The notes under the pieces: model-generated | What the model was told of the DNA's origin: nothing | The model's input: the letters and a program-made list of their open reading frames with translations, nothing else | Databases searched by the model: none | Shown: in pieces, positions 9,722 through 20,115 of the stretch | Layout: every line of letters starts with the position of its first letter | How positions within the stretch are numbered: position 1 is the first letter of the stretch | Position numbers and translations under genes: made by a program | NCBI RefSeq assembly: GCF_005405885.1 | Contig: NZ_BJFL01000004.1 | Span: 186,001-250,000 of the forward strand | Length of the DNA: 64,000 nt | DNA from: Gandjariella thermophila | GTDB taxonomy: Bacteria > Actinomycetota > Actinomycetes > Mycobacteriales > Pseudonocardiaceae | Reading direction: 5' to 3'

Positions 9722-9750
9722 TTTGCCGACTGGGCTCGGCGGCCGGCAAA
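9722..9750. terminator. Candidate terminator hairpin between cbiD and lsr2
   Basis: TTTGCCG at 9722-9728 pairs perfectly with CGGCAAA at 9744-9750. The two flanking genes converge here, so the hairpin could terminate either transcript. There is no clear T-run, which is common for actinobacterial terminators. Confidence 0.4.
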
Positions 9751-9906
9751 GGACGACCAAATTCCGAACAACCGAACGGAACCGATTCGGTGACCGGCGT
9801 CCCGACGACCGGTGGCGGACGTGACGGTGCCACCTCTGCCGCGGGCTATTGGGCCGTCCAGAGGCATTGGCTACGGCGTGCCCGGGTTAACGCCGCCCGA
9901 GGCTTC

Positions 9907-10239
9907 TTACTTCTTACTGTGCGCCTGCTCGTAACGGAGCTGCACATCCACCGGGATACGGCCCCGGTCGGAGATCTCAATGCCCTGGCTGCGCGCCCAC
10001 TGCCGAATGGCCTGGTTCTGCTCGCGGCCGGACTTCGGCCGCTGACCGCCGCGAACCTTGCGGCCACCGACGCGCCGGGCGTTCTCCACGTACGGCGCCA
10101 GCACCTTCGTCAACTTCTCGGCATGCTTGTCGTTGAGGTCGATCTCGTACTCGCGGCCCTCGAAGGCGAACCGCACCGTCCTACTCGCGTCACTCCCGTC
10201 GAGGTCATCGACGAGAGTAACCTCCACCTTCTGCGCCAT
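9907..10239 (-). CDS. lsr2: Lsr2-type nucleoid-associated xenogeneic silencer
   Basis: The protein is 110 residues. The N-terminal dimerisation domain (MAQKVEVTLVDDLDGSDA) is followed by the basic linker GGRKVRGGQRPKSG. The C-terminal DNA-binding domain contains IRQWARSQG and the minor-groove RGR motif in SDRGRIPVDV. Lsr2 bridges AT-rich DNA and silences foreign genes, as H-NS does in enteric bacteria. This is of local interest because the window contains an AT-richer gap near 40.7 kb and a low-G+C islet at 47-55 kb that could be its targets. The gene is monocistronic, and the protein has normal length with no missing residues. Confidence 0.96.
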   Translation of the reverse strand: MAQKVEVTLVDDLDGSDASRTVRFAFEGREYEIDLNDKHAEKLTKVLAPYVENARRVGGRKVRGGQRPKSGREQNQAIRQWARSQGIEISDRGRIPVDVQLRYEQAHSKK

Positions 10240-10604
10240 AGCTGCCTCCAACTGCGCTAATGGAATGACATAGAGATCGTGCGCGTTTCGCGGGCCGCGT
10301 GTCAACTCCGCTGCACCGCGCCCGCGATCACCTCCCCGTACGGCAACGTTCCGCCGATCCCACAACACGAGCCCACACGCCGGGTCCGGCCGTGCCGATG
10401 ACGTTCTCGTGGCCGGTGATATGTATCGACGATCTGCCGTCACAACCGCCTGCGGAAAGGCGTTCCGATCCCGGGATGGCGGCATGATCTCCGCCCTTTC
10501 CGGCAACCGCGGCGCGCGCCCGATACTCCGCCGATCCGCGCGGCCGGCACCGCCGGTCGACGCGGCCGGCGGATGAATCCGGAGCCCGGGTGGCGGTGCG
10601 CGGC
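10240..10604. other. Intergenic region upstream of lsr2
   Basis: This 365-bp gap lies between the acyltransferase stop and the lsr2 start, both leftward. It should carry the lsr2 promoter. The bases immediately before the start are less G+C-rich than the surroundings, which fits autoregulation by Lsr2. I see no gene or RNA. Confidence 0.4.
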
Positions 10605-11999
10605 TCAGCGCGCCGCGGCCTGGTCCTCGGGCAGTTCCTGCAGGTCGGTGAGCGCCCGGGTGACGGCCTCGCCGAGCCGCTCGAGGTCCGGCAGGGCCGC
10701 GCGGCAGGCGTGCAGGCCGACGTGGACGGCGTCCCGGTAGCGGGACAGCGCGATGCCCAGCGCGTGGTCCGGGGCCAGCGGCGCCAGCGGGTACAGCTCC
10801 TGCAGCTCGGCGCCGTCCAGGTGCAGCGGAATGGCCGGCAGCGGGACGTTGGTGATCATCGTGTCGAAGAACAGCGGCGCGCACCGCCCGACCAGCGGGG
10901 TGACCAGGCGGTGCAGCGCGGCCGGGAGCGCGTCGGCGAGCACCGGGATCGCGCCGGGGCCGCGGCGGGTGCCGGTGGCCTTGTTCCGGTCCATCTCCGC
11001 GCGGATGGCGCGCAGCCGGGCCACCGGGTCGGGTTCTCCGACCGGCAGGTCGCACAGGTAGCCGGAGAGCTGGTTGCCGGCCGAGCCGTCGCCGCCGCGC
11101 AGCCGGGTGCTCACCGGGATGAGCGCGCGCAGGGTGAGGTCGTCCACGAAGTGGCCGCGCCCGATCAGCCAGTGCCGCAGCGCACCGGCCATCACCGCGA
11201 GCAGCACGTCGTTGACCGTGCCGCCGTGGCTGCGGCGGATCCGCTGCACGTCGGCGAGGTCGATGCGGAGCAGCTCCACCTGCCGCCCCGGGCCGGACAC
11301 CGCGGCCAGCGGCATGGCCGGGGCGCTGCGCGCGCTGCGCAGCACCGAGGAGGCGATGCCGAGCGCGTCACCGGCCTGCCGGACCGCTCCGGGCAGCCCG
11401 GCGGCGGCGTCCAGCACGGTACCGAGCACCCGATTGGGCAGGCCGAACACCTCGCGCGCCGAGCGCAGCGCGGTGAGCAGGGGTGAGGACTCCGGCGGCT
11501 CCGGCGCGTCCACCGGCGGCACCGGCGGGTCGAACCCGTCCAGCAGGCCCATGCCCAGGCCGATGGCGCCGGCTCCGTCGCACAGCGCGTGGTGCAGCTT
11601 GACCAGCACGGCGAACCGGCCGCCGCCCAGGCCGGTGATCACGTGCAGCTGCCAGGGCGGGGCGGTGAGGTCCAGCGGTTCCGCCATCAGCTCGGCGACC
11701 AGGTCGGTGAGCTGCTGCTCGCCGTCGCCGCGGTGCAGGTGGTGGGCGCGCACGTGGTCGTCGATCCGGAAGTCGGGGTCGTCCGACCAGAACGCGGCGC
11801 CCGGCCGGGTCCACGATGTTCGGATGTGCCGGCGCAGCCGGGGCATCCGCTCCGCCCGCTCGCCGAGAAGCTGGGTCAGCCGGGCGGGATGCACCGGCTG
11901 GGACGAGCGGAAGGTCACCACCGCGCCCATGTGCATCGGGATGGTGTCCTCCAGGCACAGGAACGCCACGTCCAGCGCGCCCAGCTGCTCGGTGGTCAT
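10605..11999 (-). CDS. Wax ester synthase/diacylglycerol acyltransferase (WS/DGAT) family
   Basis: The 464-residue product is normal length for bacterial WS/DGAT enzymes. The catalytic motif HHxxxDG is visible as LHHALCDGAGA, and the family PLW-type and late NVP motifs appear as APPWQLHVI and ITNVPLPAIPL. It transfers fatty acyl groups from acyl-CoA to diacylglycerol or fatty alcohols, making storage triacylglycerol or wax ester at the membrane or lipid droplet surface. The ATG at 11999 gives the standard start MTTEQLGALDVAFLCLED. The upstream GT39 gene ends 165 bp away, so co-transcription is possible but not shown. Confidence 0.9.
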   Translation of the reverse strand: MTTEQLGALDVAFLCLEDTIPMHMGAVVTFRSSQPVHPARLTQLLGERAERMPRLRRHIRTSWTRPGAAFWSDDPDFRIDDHVRAHHLHRGDGEQQLTDLVAELMAEPLDLTAPPWQLHVITGLGGGRFAVLVKLHHALCDGAGAIGLGMGLLDGFDPPVPPVDAPEPPESSPLLTALRSAREVFGLPNRVLGTVLDAAAGLPGAVRQAGDALGIASSVLRSARSAPAMPLAAVSGPGRQVELLRIDLADVQRIRRSHGGTVNDVLLAVMAGALRHWLIGRGHFVDDLTLRALIPVSTRLRGGDGSAGNQLSGYLCDLPVGEPDPVARLRAIRAEMDRNKATGTRRGPGAIPVLADALPAALHRLVTPLVGRCAPLFFDTMITNVPLPAIPLHLDGAELQELYPLAPLAPDHALGIALSRYRDAVHVGLHACRAALPDLERLGEAVTRALTDLQELPEDQAAAR

Positions 12000-12164
12000 T
12001 GGCAGTCCTCAACTCCCCCCGGGTCCGAGCGGACCCGGTATCTCAGCAGTGCGGCGCCCCGCCGCCCTCCACCCCAGCAGCGCCGGATGGCCGGCGGGTA
12101 GCCGCCGTGTTACGAGCACAACGCCGCTGGTGGAGGTGCTCACGCCGGGTGCTTCCATCGGGTG

Positions 12165-13730
12165 TCACCAGATGCGCCGCAGCTCGGGCCAGAGCACCGA
12201 CCACGGCTCCCGCTGGCCGGTGCACAGCCACACGGTGAGCCCCCGGTTCAGGCCGGGGAAGCCGTGCGGGTTGTCCGGTGCGGCCAGCGGGCGCACGTCG
12301 ACGAAGTGCGCGCGCATGTCGTCCGGGCTGGCGGCGACGAACAGCGCGGTCCTGGCCTGCTCCGGCGGCCGGCCGAAGTACCAGTAGCCGCGGTTGCGGC
12401 CGTATGCGCGGGGCAGGCCGCGCTCCGGGCCGTACCGGTCCAGCGCGGCGGCCTGCCAGTAGGTGTCGGTGACGATCACCGTGTCGCGCCGGGTGTTCTC
12501 GGGCAGCGTCCGGTAGGACGCGGCCACCGCGTCGGCCAGCTCGGGCCAGCCGATGCTGCCCGCCGAGATGAAGTCGCCGCTGTCCACCTGGGACGGCGGC
12601 AGCACGGGCAGCTCGGCGTACGCGGTGAGCGTCGCGGACAGCAGGAACACCGGCAGGGTGGGCAGCCACCGCCACCACACCGCCGGGCGGTGCCGTTGCA
12701 TGTCCACCGCGGCGGCCGCCCACAGCACCGCGTACATGCCGGCCACGTAGTACATTCGGCCGCCGGCCAGGACGAACACCGCGGTCACGCCGAGCGCGGT
12801 GAGCCCGAGGAACCGGTACGGCCGCAGCTCGGCCGAGCGCAGCAGCCGCCACAGCCCGTAGCAGACCAGCACGGCGCCCACCGGCAGCCCGGCCAGGGCC
12901 AGCGCCAGCGGCACGAACCACGCGCGGCCGCCCGCGTACCGCTGCTCCACGGCGACCGCGTGGTTCACCTCGAGCTGCGGCCAGCCGTGGGTGGCCTGCC
13001 AGAGCACGCTGGGCAGGGTGACCAGCAGGGCGAGGGCGCCGCCCAGCCAGAGCATGCGCCGCCGGAGCAGTTCCCGGGGGCCGACCAGGAGCGCGGCGCC
13101 GGCCAGCACCACCCAGAACACGAAGATCAGGTACTTGGTCTGCAGCCCGGCGGCGGTGGCCAGCCCGGCCCACAGCAGCAGCCGATCCTGGCGCAGCCGC
13201 ACCCACCGGACCACCAGCCAGGTGACCAGTGTCCAGCAGAACGGGTCCACCGTGGAGGTGGCCAGGATGTGCCCGGTGCCGACCATGTTGGGCGCGACGG
13301 CGTAGGCCGCGGCGGCGATCACCTGAGCGCGCCGCGCGCCGCCCATCTCCCTGGCGATCAGCGCGGCGAGCACCACGCCCAGCGCGGTGAACAGGGTCGC
13401 GGGCAGCCGCAGGCCCACCACCGATCCGGGGAACAGCATGTCCATCGCCCGGGCGAGCAGCGGCACCAGCGCGGGGTTGTCGGCGTATCCCCAGCTCAGG
13501 TGGTATCCGGCGGCGAGGAAGTACAGCTCGTCGCCGAAGTAGCCGTACCGGAAGCTGGCCGCGAAGAGCACCATCGCCACCGCCCCGGCCAGCGCGAACA
13601 CCGGGCCGCGGGCCAGCGGCGGCACCGCGTGCCGCTCGGCCGCGACCGAGCCGACATCGTGGGGCGCACTGGCCCGCGGGGTGTCCACCGACAGCGTTCG
13701 GCCGGCGACTCCGAGCGCTGGTGGTTGCAC
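12165..13730 (-). CDS. GT39-type membrane glycosyltransferase (PMT/ArnT-like fold)
   Basis: From a GTG at 13730 preceded by GGGAGAGG, the protein has 521 residues. About ten hydrophobic segments are followed by a soluble C-terminal part of roughly 130 residues. The first extracytoplasmic loop carries the acidic pair typical of GT39 enzymes in GYFGDELYF, followed by GYADNPAL. Members move mannose or other sugars from polyprenyl-phosphate donors to protein or lipid acceptors on the outer membrane face; donor and acceptor here are unknown. The frame opens further to 13814, but the ribosome binding site supports the shorter start. It is divergent from the STAND regulator pair. Confidence 0.8.
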   Translation of the reverse strand: MQPPALGVAGRTLSVDTPRASAPHDVGSVAAERHAVPPLARGPVFALAGAVAMVLFAASFRYGYFGDELYFLAAGYHLSWGYADNPALVPLLARAMDMLFPGSVVGLRLPATLFTALGVVLAALIAREMGGARRAQVIAAAAYAVAPNMVGTGHILATSTVDPFCWTLVTWLVVRWVRLRQDRLLLWAGLATAAGLQTKYLIFVFWVVLAGAALLVGPRELLRRRMLWLGGALALLVTLPSVLWQATHGWPQLEVNHAVAVEQRYAGGRAWFVPLALALAGLPVGAVLVCYGLWRLLRSAELRPYRFLGLTALGVTAVFVLAGGRMYYVAGMYAVLWAAAAVDMQRHRPAVWWRWLPTLPVFLLSATLTAYAELPVLPPSQVDSGDFISAGSIGWPELADAVAASYRTLPENTRRDTVIVTDTYWQAAALDRYGPERGLPRAYGRNRGYWYFGRPPEQARTALFVAASPDDMRAHFVDVRPLAAPDNPHGFPGLNRGLTVWLCTGQREPWSVLWPELRRIW

Positions 13731-13965
13731 GGAATCCTCTCCCTGGTCGGCTCGCCGGGTTGTTCCGTTCGCGGCCCATGCTTCGGCCCCGCGGGACGCG
13801 GACTTCAGTCCCACGTTCGGACGTCACCCGATCAGGTGGTGGCCGACGGGTCAGCGGGGCAACGGCACGGAAGGTCATCCCCGAGGTTAGGGGGCCGGCG
13901 CGCCGGCCGTCCGGGGCGGGAGCGCGTTGACCGCCCCCGGAACCGGGCCTAGCGTGAGTCTCGTC

Positions 13966-16065
13966 ATGGCCGTTGCCACCAGGGCGCCGGCCCGGCAGGT
14001 CGGGAACTTGCCTGTCGATGCCACCAGCTTCGTCGGCCGTTGGCGCGAGGCGCCGAGGGCCCGAGGTTACCTGTCGCATTCCCGCCTGCTGACCTTGACC
14101 GGCGTCGGTGGCGTGGGCAAGAGCCGGTTGGCGCTGCGGGTCGCGGGCACGCTGCGGCACCCGCCGCCGGACGGCGTGTGGACGGTGGACGTGTCCGGCG
14201 TCGGCAGCGGCGAACTGCTCGCGCAGGCCGTGGCGGACGCCATGGGGTTGTGCCAGCGCGCCGCGGAGCCGGTGACCGCGCTGCTGGACCATCTCCGCGA
14301 CCGGCAGTTGCTGCTGGTGCTGGACAACTGCGAGCAGATGCGGGGGCCGTGCGCGGTGCTGGTGGAGCGGCTGCTCGCCGCCGCGCCCGGGGTGCGGGTG
14401 CTGGCCACCAGCCGGCAGCCGCTCGGCGTGCCCGGCGAGCGGCTGTACGTGGTGCCCGCGCTGTCCGTGCCCGAGCCGGACCACCCGGTGCCCGCGGACC
14501 TGCTCACCCGGTACGACGCGGTGAGCCTGTTCGCGCAGCGGGCCGCGGACATCCGGGCGGACTTCCGCGTCGGCGCGGAGAACCGGGAACTGGTGATCCG
14601 GCTGTGCCGGCAACTGGACGGCGTCCCGCTGGCCATCGAACTCGCCGCCGCGCGGTTGCGCACGCTGTCGCTGGAGCAGCTCGTGGCCCGGCTGGGCGAC
14701 TACTTCGGCCTGCTGGCGATCGACGGGCCGGCCGGCGCGTCCCGGCAGCGGACGCTGCGGGCCACCATGGACTGGAGCTTCGACCTGTGCTCCCCGGTGG
14801 AGCGGGCGGTGTGGGCCCGGCTGTCGGTGTTCTCCGGCGGCGTGGACCTCGCCGCCGCCGAGGCGGTGTGCGCGGGCGAGGGCATCACCAGGGAGGACGT
14901 CGACGACGCGGTGCTCGGGCTGGTCGACAAGTCCGTGCTGGCCAGGGAGGAGATCGCCGGCTCGGTGCGGTACCGGTTGCTGGCCACGGTCCGCGAGTAC
15001 GGCAGGCAGCGGCTGGCCGCGGCCGGCGAGGAGCCGACTCTCCGCCGCCGGCACCGCGACTGGTACCGGGACCTGGCGGCCGCCTCGGCGCGGGCCTGGA
15101 CCACGGACGCCGAACTGGGCTGGCTGGCCCGGCTGCGGGCCGAGCACGCGAACCTGCGGTGCGCCCTGGAGTACTGCCTGACCGTGCCCGGCGAGGCCGA
15201 AGCGGGTCTGGCTATCGGCGCGTCGCTGGCCGACTACTGGTACGCGACCGGCCACCTCGCGGAGGGCCGGCACTGGCTGGGCCGGGCGCTCGCCGTCACC
15301 CGCCGGCCGACCGCGACGCGGGCCAGGGCGCTGTGGGCGGACGGGTGGTGCGGTCTGCTGCAGGGCGACACGGACACCGCCCTGCCGCTGGTGCGGGAGT
15401 GCGAGACGCTGGCCACCCGGCTGCGCGACGAGGCCATGGTCGCCTACGCCAAGCTGGACCGGGCCATCGCCGAGTTGAACCAGCAGCGCCCGGATCGGGC
15501 GAGCAGCCTGCTCGGCGAGGCACTGCCACGGCTACGCTCGGCCGGGGACAGCCACGGTGTGTGGCTCACGCTGTACCTGCGCGTGCTCGCCGAATCGGTC
15601 CGCGGCGACGTGGACCGCGCGGCCGCCAGTGGCGAGGAGTGCGTGGCCCTTTCCGAGGCCCGCGGCGCTGGCTGGTCCCGGTCGCAGGGGCTGTGGGCGC
15701 TCGGCGTGCTGCGCTGCCGGCAGGGCGAATGGGCGCGGGCCGCGGCGCTGGCCCGGGACAGCCTGCGGCAGAAGTGGCCGCTGCGCGACCGGTGGGGCAT
15801 GACGCTCTGCCTGGAGTTGCTGGCCTGGGCGGCGGCCGGGGCCGGGCAGGCGGACCGGGCCGCCCGGCTGCTCGGCGCGGGGCACGCGTGGTGGCGGGCC
15901 GTCGGCTCGTCCCCTGCGGTGCTCGGCGCGCTGGCCGACTCACACCGGCACTGCGTCGAGGACACCCGCCGGCTGCTCGGCGAGCACGAGTTCACCACGG
16001 CGTTCCGGGAGGGAGGTGGCTTCGCCACCGACGACGCGATCGCGTACGCGCTGCAGGCCGGCTGA
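13966..16065 (+). CDS. STAND-type ATPase, paralog of the downstream LuxR regulator but lacking the HTH domain
   Basis: The 699-residue protein starts MAVATRAPARQVGNLPVDAT. The P-loop GVGGVGKS lies at about residues 46-53, the Walker B-like LLLVLDNCEQ near 120, and ATSRQPLG follows as in AfsR/LuxR-type STAND regulators. The C-terminal half is helical repeat sequence. Its layout parallels the next gene residue by residue in many places, but it ends at about the point where the neighbour goes on into a LuxR HTH. It may therefore act as a signalling partner or decoy. The next gene begins 30 bp downstream, so the two are probably co-transcribed. Confidence 0.85.
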   Translation: MAVATRAPARQVGNLPVDATSFVGRWREAPRARGYLSHSRLLTLTGVGGVGKSRLALRVAGTLRHPPPDGVWTVDVSGVGSGELLAQAVADAMGLCQRAAEPVTALLDHLRDRQLLLVLDNCEQMRGPCAVLVERLLAAAPGVRVLATSRQPLGVPGERLYVVPALSVPEPDHPVPADLLTRYDAVSLFAQRAADIRADFRVGAENRELVIRLCRQLDGVPLAIELAAARLRTLSLEQLVARLGDYFGLLAIDGPAGASRQRTLRATMDWSFDLCSPVERAVWARLSVFSGGVDLAAAEAVCAGEGITREDVDDAVLGLVDKSVLAREEIAGSVRYRLLATVREYGRQRLAAAGEEPTLRRRHRDWYRDLAAASARAWTTDAELGWLARLRAEHANLRCALEYCLTVPGEAEAGLAIGASLADYWYATGHLAEGRHWLGRALAVTRRPTATRARALWADGWCGLLQGDTDTALPLVRECETLATRLRDEAMVAYAKLDRAIAELNQQRPDRASSLLGEALPRLRSAGDSHGVWLTLYLRVLAESVRGDVDRAAASGEECVALSEARGAGWSRSQGLWALGVLRCRQGEWARAAALARDSLRQKWPLRDRWGMTLCLELLAWAAAGAGQADRAARLLGAGHAWWRAVGSSPAVLGALADSHRHCVEDTRRLLGEHEFTTAFREGGGFATDDAIAYALQAG

Positions 16066-16095
16066 CAGCCTGATCGAGAACGTGGTGGTGCGATC

Positions 16096-18438
16096 ATGGC
16101 ACGAGGGTCGAAAGCCCGGATACCTCCGGGCAACCTGCCGGCGGACGCCAGCACCTTCATCGGCCGCCGGCGGGAACTGGCCGAGGTGAAGCGGCTGCTG
16201 GCCCGCTCCCGGTTGGTGACGCTGACCGGGGTCGGTGGGGTCGGCAAGACGCGGCTCGCCCTGCGGGTGGCCGCCGAGTTGCGGCGCTCGTTCCCGGACG
16301 GGGTGTGGTTCGTCGACCTCACGCGGCTCTCCGACGCCACGCTGCTGCCCCGGTGCGTCGCCGAGGTGCTGCGGATCCGGGACCACTCCCCGCGTTCCGC
16401 GCTGAGCGTGCTGATCGACCACCTGCGCGACCGGCAGCAGTTGCTGGTACTGGACAACTGCGAGCACCTGCTGGAGCCCTGCGCGGTGCTGGTGGACCGT
16501 ATCCTCGCGGCCGCCCCGCGGGTGCGCATCGTGGTCACCAGCCGGCAGGCGTTGAGCATCCGGGCCGAGCAGATCCTGCAGGTGCCGCCGATGTCGCTGC
16601 CGGACGCTGCCCAGCCGGCGCCGCCGATCCCCGCGCTCAGCCAGTTCGAGGCGGTGACCCTGTTCAGCGAGCGCGCCGCGGCCGCGCTGTCCGAGTTCCG
16701 GCTCACCGAGCAGAACAGCGACGCGGTGGTGAAGATCTGCCGCGACCTCGACGGCATCCCGCTGGCCATCGAACTGGCCGCGGTGCGGTTGCGGGTGCTC
16801 TCCCCGCAGGAGCTGGCCGCCCGGCTGGGTGACCGGTTCCGGCTGCTCACCGGGGCCCGCAAGGCGGCGACGCCGCGCCACGAGACGCTCCGTGCGCTGA
16901 TCGACTGGAGCTTCGAGATGTGCTCGCCCGCGGAGCGGCTGTTCTGGGCACGCGCATCGCTGTTCGCCGGCACCCTCGACCTGACCGCCGCCGAGGAGGT
17001 GTGCTCGGCGGACGGTATCGACCGCGAGGACGTGGTCGAGCTGATATCGGCCCTGATCGACAAGTCGGTGCTGGTGAAGGAGAACCACCAGCGCACGGTG
17101 CGGTACCGGATGCTGGAGACGATCCGGCAGTACGGCCGGGAGCGGCTGGTCGAGTACGGCGAGTGGGACACCCTGCACTGCCGGCACCGGGACTACTACC
17201 GGCGGCTGGCCGCCCGCGCCAACGAGCACCGGTTCGCCCCGGACCAGGTCCGCTGGTTCGCCCGGCTGGAGCACGAGCACCCCGACCTGCGCGCCGCGCT
17301 GGCGTTCTGCCGGATCGGTTCCCCGGAGACCGGCCTGGGGCTGGCCACCGACCTGCTCTACCACTGGATCACCAGCTACTACCACGGCGAGGGCCGGAGC
17401 TGGCTGGACGCGATGCTCGCGCTCGCCACCGAGCCCAGCCGGGAGCGCGCGGCCGCGCTGTGGACCAACAGCTGGCTGGCGATCATCCAGGGCGACCTGC
17501 CCGCGGCCAAGTCGATGCTGGCGGAGGCCCGCATCCTCGGCGAGGAACTGGGCGACGAGTCGGCGCTCGGCTACGCCGCCCTGTTCTCCGGGTTCGTCGC
17601 CATGTACGGCGGCGACGCGGACACCGCGGTCGGGCTCTACGACGAGGCGCTGCGGCGGCACCGGGCCATCGGCAACCGGCACGGCGAGGCGCTCACCCTG
17701 ATCCGCAAGTCCATGGCGCTGTCCTACCTCGGCGACGCCCAGGGGTCGATCGCGCTGGCCGAGCAGTGCCTGGCCGTCTGCGACGGCAGCGGCGACATCT
17801 GGCACAAGTCCTACGCCCTGATCGCGCTGGGCATCGAGGTGTGGCGGCAGGGCGACACGCACCGCGCCGCGGCCCTGGAGCGGGAGAGTCTCGGCTACAA
17901 CCAGTCGCTGAACGACCTGCTGGGGATCGCGCTGAACCTGGAGGTGCTGGCCTGGATCGCGGCCAGCGAGGGCGAGTTCGAGCGGGCCGGCCGGCTGCTC
18001 GGCAGCCTGCGCACGGTGTGGCGGTCGGTGGGCTCGCCGCTGTCCGGTTACGGCCACCTCACCGGCTACCACGACGAGTGCGAGTGCCGTACCCGCGAGG
18101 CGCTGGGCGACGCCGGGTACCAGGCGGCCGCCGAGCGGGGCGCGCGGGCGTCCCTGGAACAGGCCGTGGCCTACGCCGCGCAGCGGACCGGCGGCAGCCG
18201 CGCGGCGGCCCCGGAGCACGCCGCCGGGGTGTCCTCGCCGCTCACCCCGCGCGAGCGGCAGACCGCGGCGCTGATCGCCCGGGGCCTGAGCAACCGCGAG
18301 ATCGCCAAGACGCTGGTGGTCTCCCAGCGCACCGCCGAGGCCCACGTCGAGCACATTCTCAGCAAGCTGGGCTTCGGTTCCCGCGCGCAGATCGCCGCAT
18401 GGGCGGTGGAGCACCTGCCCGACGGCGAGCCGAGGTGA
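16096..18438 (+). CDS. STAND ATPase with C-terminal LuxR-type HTH (transcriptional regulator)
   Basis: The 780-residue protein has an N-terminal GNLPADASTFIGRRRELAEV segment and a P-loop GVGGVGKT near residues 46-53. LLVLDNCEHLL and VVTSRQAL follow, then a TPR-like helical sensor region. A LuxR HTH occupies about residues 716-780 (LTPRERQTAALIARGLSNRE and onward). Such proteins couple ligand sensing and ATP-driven oligomerisation to transcription activation. Its target is unknown; the divergent GT39 gene and its own operon are the nearest candidates. The tandem arrangement with an HTH-less paralog suggests duplication followed by domain loss. Confidence 0.9.
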   Translation: MARGSKARIPPGNLPADASTFIGRRRELAEVKRLLARSRLVTLTGVGGVGKTRLALRVAAELRRSFPDGVWFVDLTRLSDATLLPRCVAEVLRIRDHSPRSALSVLIDHLRDRQQLLVLDNCEHLLEPCAVLVDRILAAAPRVRIVVTSRQALSIRAEQILQVPPMSLPDAAQPAPPIPALSQFEAVTLFSERAAAALSEFRLTEQNSDAVVKICRDLDGIPLAIELAAVRLRVLSPQELAARLGDRFRLLTGARKAATPRHETLRALIDWSFEMCSPAERLFWARASLFAGTLDLTAAEEVCSADGIDREDVVELISALIDKSVLVKENHQRTVRYRMLETIRQYGRERLVEYGEWDTLHCRHRDYYRRLAARANEHRFAPDQVRWFARLEHEHPDLRAALAFCRIGSPETGLGLATDLLYHWITSYYHGEGRSWLDAMLALATEPSRERAAALWTNSWLAIIQGDLPAAKSMLAEARILGEELGDESALGYAALFSGFVAMYGGDADTAVGLYDEALRRHRAIGNRHGEALTLIRKSMALSYLGDAQGSIALAEQCLAVCDGSGDIWHKSYALIALGIEVWRQGDTHRAAALERESLGYNQSLNDLLGIALNLEVLAWIAASEGEFERAGRLLGSLRTVWRSVGSPLSGYGHLTGYHDECECRTREALGDAGYQAAAERGARASLEQAVAYAAQRTGGSRAAAPEHAAGVSSPLTPRERQTAALIARGLSNREIAKTLVVSQRTAEAHVEHILSKLGFGSRAQIAAWAVEHLPDGEPR

Positions 18439-18587
18439 TCCGGTCCCCGCGGGCTGTCCGCGGCGGCGCCGCTCTGGCAGGGTGTCGGCCGATCGGGTGA
18501 AGGGGTGCGCGATGATCGCGGTGCGCCGTCCCGGTTCGGGGCCGGGCGCCACGAGCACGCGACACGCGGAAGGAAAGGAGGGTGCCC

Positions 18588-18854
18588 GTGGGCATCCTGA
18601 GCTGGATCCTGCTCGGCCTCATCGCGGGCGCTATCGCGAAGGCACTCATGCCGGGCCGGGATCCCGGTGGGTGCATCATCACCATGCTGCTCGGCATCGC
18701 TGGCGCGTTCGTCGGCGGCTGGATCGGCAAGACGCTGTTCCACGTCCGGCTGGGCAAGTTCTTCGACCTGCGCACCTGGGTGCTGGCCATCATCGGGTCC
18801 CTGGTGATCCTGCTGGTGTACCGGTTGGTGGTGGGACGGCGCAGCCGGGACTGA
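18588..18854 (+). CDS. GlsB/YeaQ/YmgE family small membrane protein
   Basis: An 88-residue protein with three hydrophobic segments (LSWILLGLIAGAIAKAL, the glycine-rich IITMLLGIAGAFVGGWIG, and TWVLAIIGSLVILLVYRLVV). The conserved PGRDPGG loop separates the first two. Members are stress-associated inner-membrane proteins of unknown mechanism. Two GTG codons are possible: the one at 18588 leaves proper spacing after AAGGAGG, whereas the one at 18582 touches it, so I prefer 18588. It lies between the LuxR-type regulator and mdh with no close operon link. Confidence 0.85.
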   Translation: MGILSWILLGLIAGAIAKALMPGRDPGGCIITMLLGIAGAFVGGWIGKTLFHVRLGKFFDLRTWVLAIIGSLVILLVYRLVVGRRSRD

Positions 18855-18878
18855 CCGGCCACGGGCATCCCCAGGTGA

Positions 18879-20066
<1,188 letters not shown>

Positions 20067-20086
20067 CAGCCTGCCTGTCCGCGGCA

Positions 20087-20115
20087 CCGCCGGGTGCGTG
20101 TCACCCGCCCGGCGG
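20087..20115. terminator. Candidate bidirectional terminator hairpin between mdh and the purine operon
   Basis: CCGCCGGG at 20087-20094 pairs perfectly with CCCGGCGG at 20108-20115 across a 13-nt loop. It overlaps the last codons of the allantoinase gene and sits 21 bp after the mdh stop, the expected position for two converging transcripts. Confidence 0.45.

Noticed and set aside
12043-15273. Very long open frames antisense to the GT39 and STAND genes
   Set aside because: Long antisense frames are normal at this G+C level; these are arginine, glycine and alanine-rich shadows of real genes.
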